Shown here in pieces: positions 63,658-64,000 of a stretch of 64,000 bases of DNA (its first letter is position 1; the number at the start of each line of letters is the position of its first letter). The stretch lies in assembly GCA_018372435.1 (NCBI GenBank), contig JAHAJA010000003.1:124001-188000 (forward strand). Direction: 5' to 3'. Below the pieces are notes generated by a model. That model was not told where the DNA came from. It made no database searches and worked only from the letters and a program-made list of their open reading frames with translations. The stretch is from Clostridiales bacterium. Its GTDB lineage: Bacteria > Bacillota > Clostridia > Lachnospirales > Lachnospiraceae. The position numbers and the translations under genes were made by a program.

Positions 63658-64000
63658 TTGAAAAGAATAAAAGTGGGTACAATAATAATTTTAATTATTA
63701 TAAATATATTCTCAATAATAGATAATAATAGAAGAGTAAAAGCTGAAGAAAATCCCTATTCAGTTAAAGGTGTAATTTATTATGAAACAACAGATAAAGC
63801 TGCTTGCACTGATACTACATGGAGATTGGTTGGGTTTATAATTCGACTAGATAAGTGTAACTACAATTCTCTTAGAGGTGGTTCTGAAAAATATGTAAAG
63901 GTATTGTTTGATAATAAAAATGTTACACAAGATATAATATCACTAGGAAATGGTTATAATTTTACTAAATATACTATATCAGAGAGATATTTTCTTGAAT
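63658..64000 (+). CDS. Secreted hypothetical protein, truncated by window end
   Basis: Partial frame of 114 codons running off the window. It starts at TTG 63658 after GGGTG, with a basic N-terminus and hydrophobic core (IKVGTIIILIIINIFSII) that looks like a signal peptide ending near VKAEE. The remainder has ENPYSVKGVIYYETTDKAAC and is not recognised. It is likely co-transcribed with the SLH-like gene. Confidence 0.6.
   Translation, partial: MKRIKVGTIIILIIINIFSIIDNNRRVKAEENPYSVKGVIYYETTDKAACTDTTWRLVGFIIRLDKCNYNSLRGGSEKYVKVLFDNKNVTQDIISLGNGYNFTKYTISERYFLE

Noticed and set aside
1..64000. CRISPR arrays, rRNA or tRNA genes, prophage or integrase genes
   Set aside because: No regularly spaced direct repeats, no tRNA-like T-arm pattern and no phage or transposase proteins were found on reading both strands.

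Overview
This window looks like chromosomal DNA from an anaerobic, low-GC Clostridia, most likely a Lachnospiraceae close to Clostridium (Lachnoclostridium) phytofermentans. The reasons are AT-rich DNA with strong AGGAGG-type ribosome binding sites, frequent GTG/TTG starts, typical Gram-positive lipoproteins, a C. pasteurianum-like split nifV and nif-linked [2Fe-2S] ferredoxin, and many Clostridia-type conserved families. The species name is an inference. I saw no rRNA, tRNA, CRISPR array or intact transposase.

Region 1 (1-6.9 kb) is the tail of a nitrogen-fixation cluster: [2Fe-2S] ferredoxin, homocitrate synthase split into nifV-omega and nifV-alpha, an AnfO-like protein, two conserved unknowns, a divergent GroEL-like chaperonin and a PqqD-like protein. 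The chaperonin has lost the Asp52 and Asp398 equivalents of E. coli GroEL but keeps Asp87, so it is a candidate very slow or non-cycling nitrogenase-specific chaperonin. Region 2 (6.9-11.1 kb) has a LysR regulator facing away from modABC, the molybdate importer that would feed the Mo nitrogenase.

Region 3 (11.2-18.2 kb) is housekeeping: a DUF2798 membrane protein, a YqhD-type alcohol dehydrogenase, DUF4491, the TrkA/TrkH potassium system and a MATE exporter. Region 4 (18.3-28.5 kb) is a coherent nucleoside uptake and salvage operon: LacI regulator with a clear promoter and operator, ribokinase, BMP-type nucleoside-binding lipoprotein, double-ABC ATPase, two permeases, nucleoside hydrolase and a large ADP-ribosylglycohydrolase-family protein. 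A frameshifted esterase lies convergently behind it.

Region 5 (29.5-46 kb) is mixed: QueG-like, SGNH hydrolase, DUF4358 lipoprotein, an RtcB RNA ligase operon with a possible three-hairpin attenuator, a cell-wall amidase, a split zinc-ribbon membrane protein, ProC, a GNAT enzyme, an XRE regulator, an SNF2 helicase and a Nudix-DUF429 fusion. Region 6 (46-64 kb) holds a chemotaxis receptor, a GC-rich multi-hairpin RNA candidate, a MarR/EFR1 operon, a NERD-HRDC protein beside a decayed antitoxin, a methionine sulfoxide reductase, a phosphodiesterase, a vWA zinc-ribbon protein, a purine permease with a good promoter, a YibE/F pair and an SLH-like secreted protein with a duplicated leader. The last gene runs off the end.

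The main non-coding signal is a set of dispersed inverted-repeat elements. One family has termini like GGTTAGGGTGTCAA; two copies have matching 6-8 bp direct repeats at their ends, as expected for MITEs. Two copies of a long palindromic element with a GC-rich core lie 25 kb apart in opposite orientation. A second short family occurs at 330 and 7882. At 46.2 kb there is a collapsed version of the NERD/antitoxin locus found at 50.5-52.0 kb.
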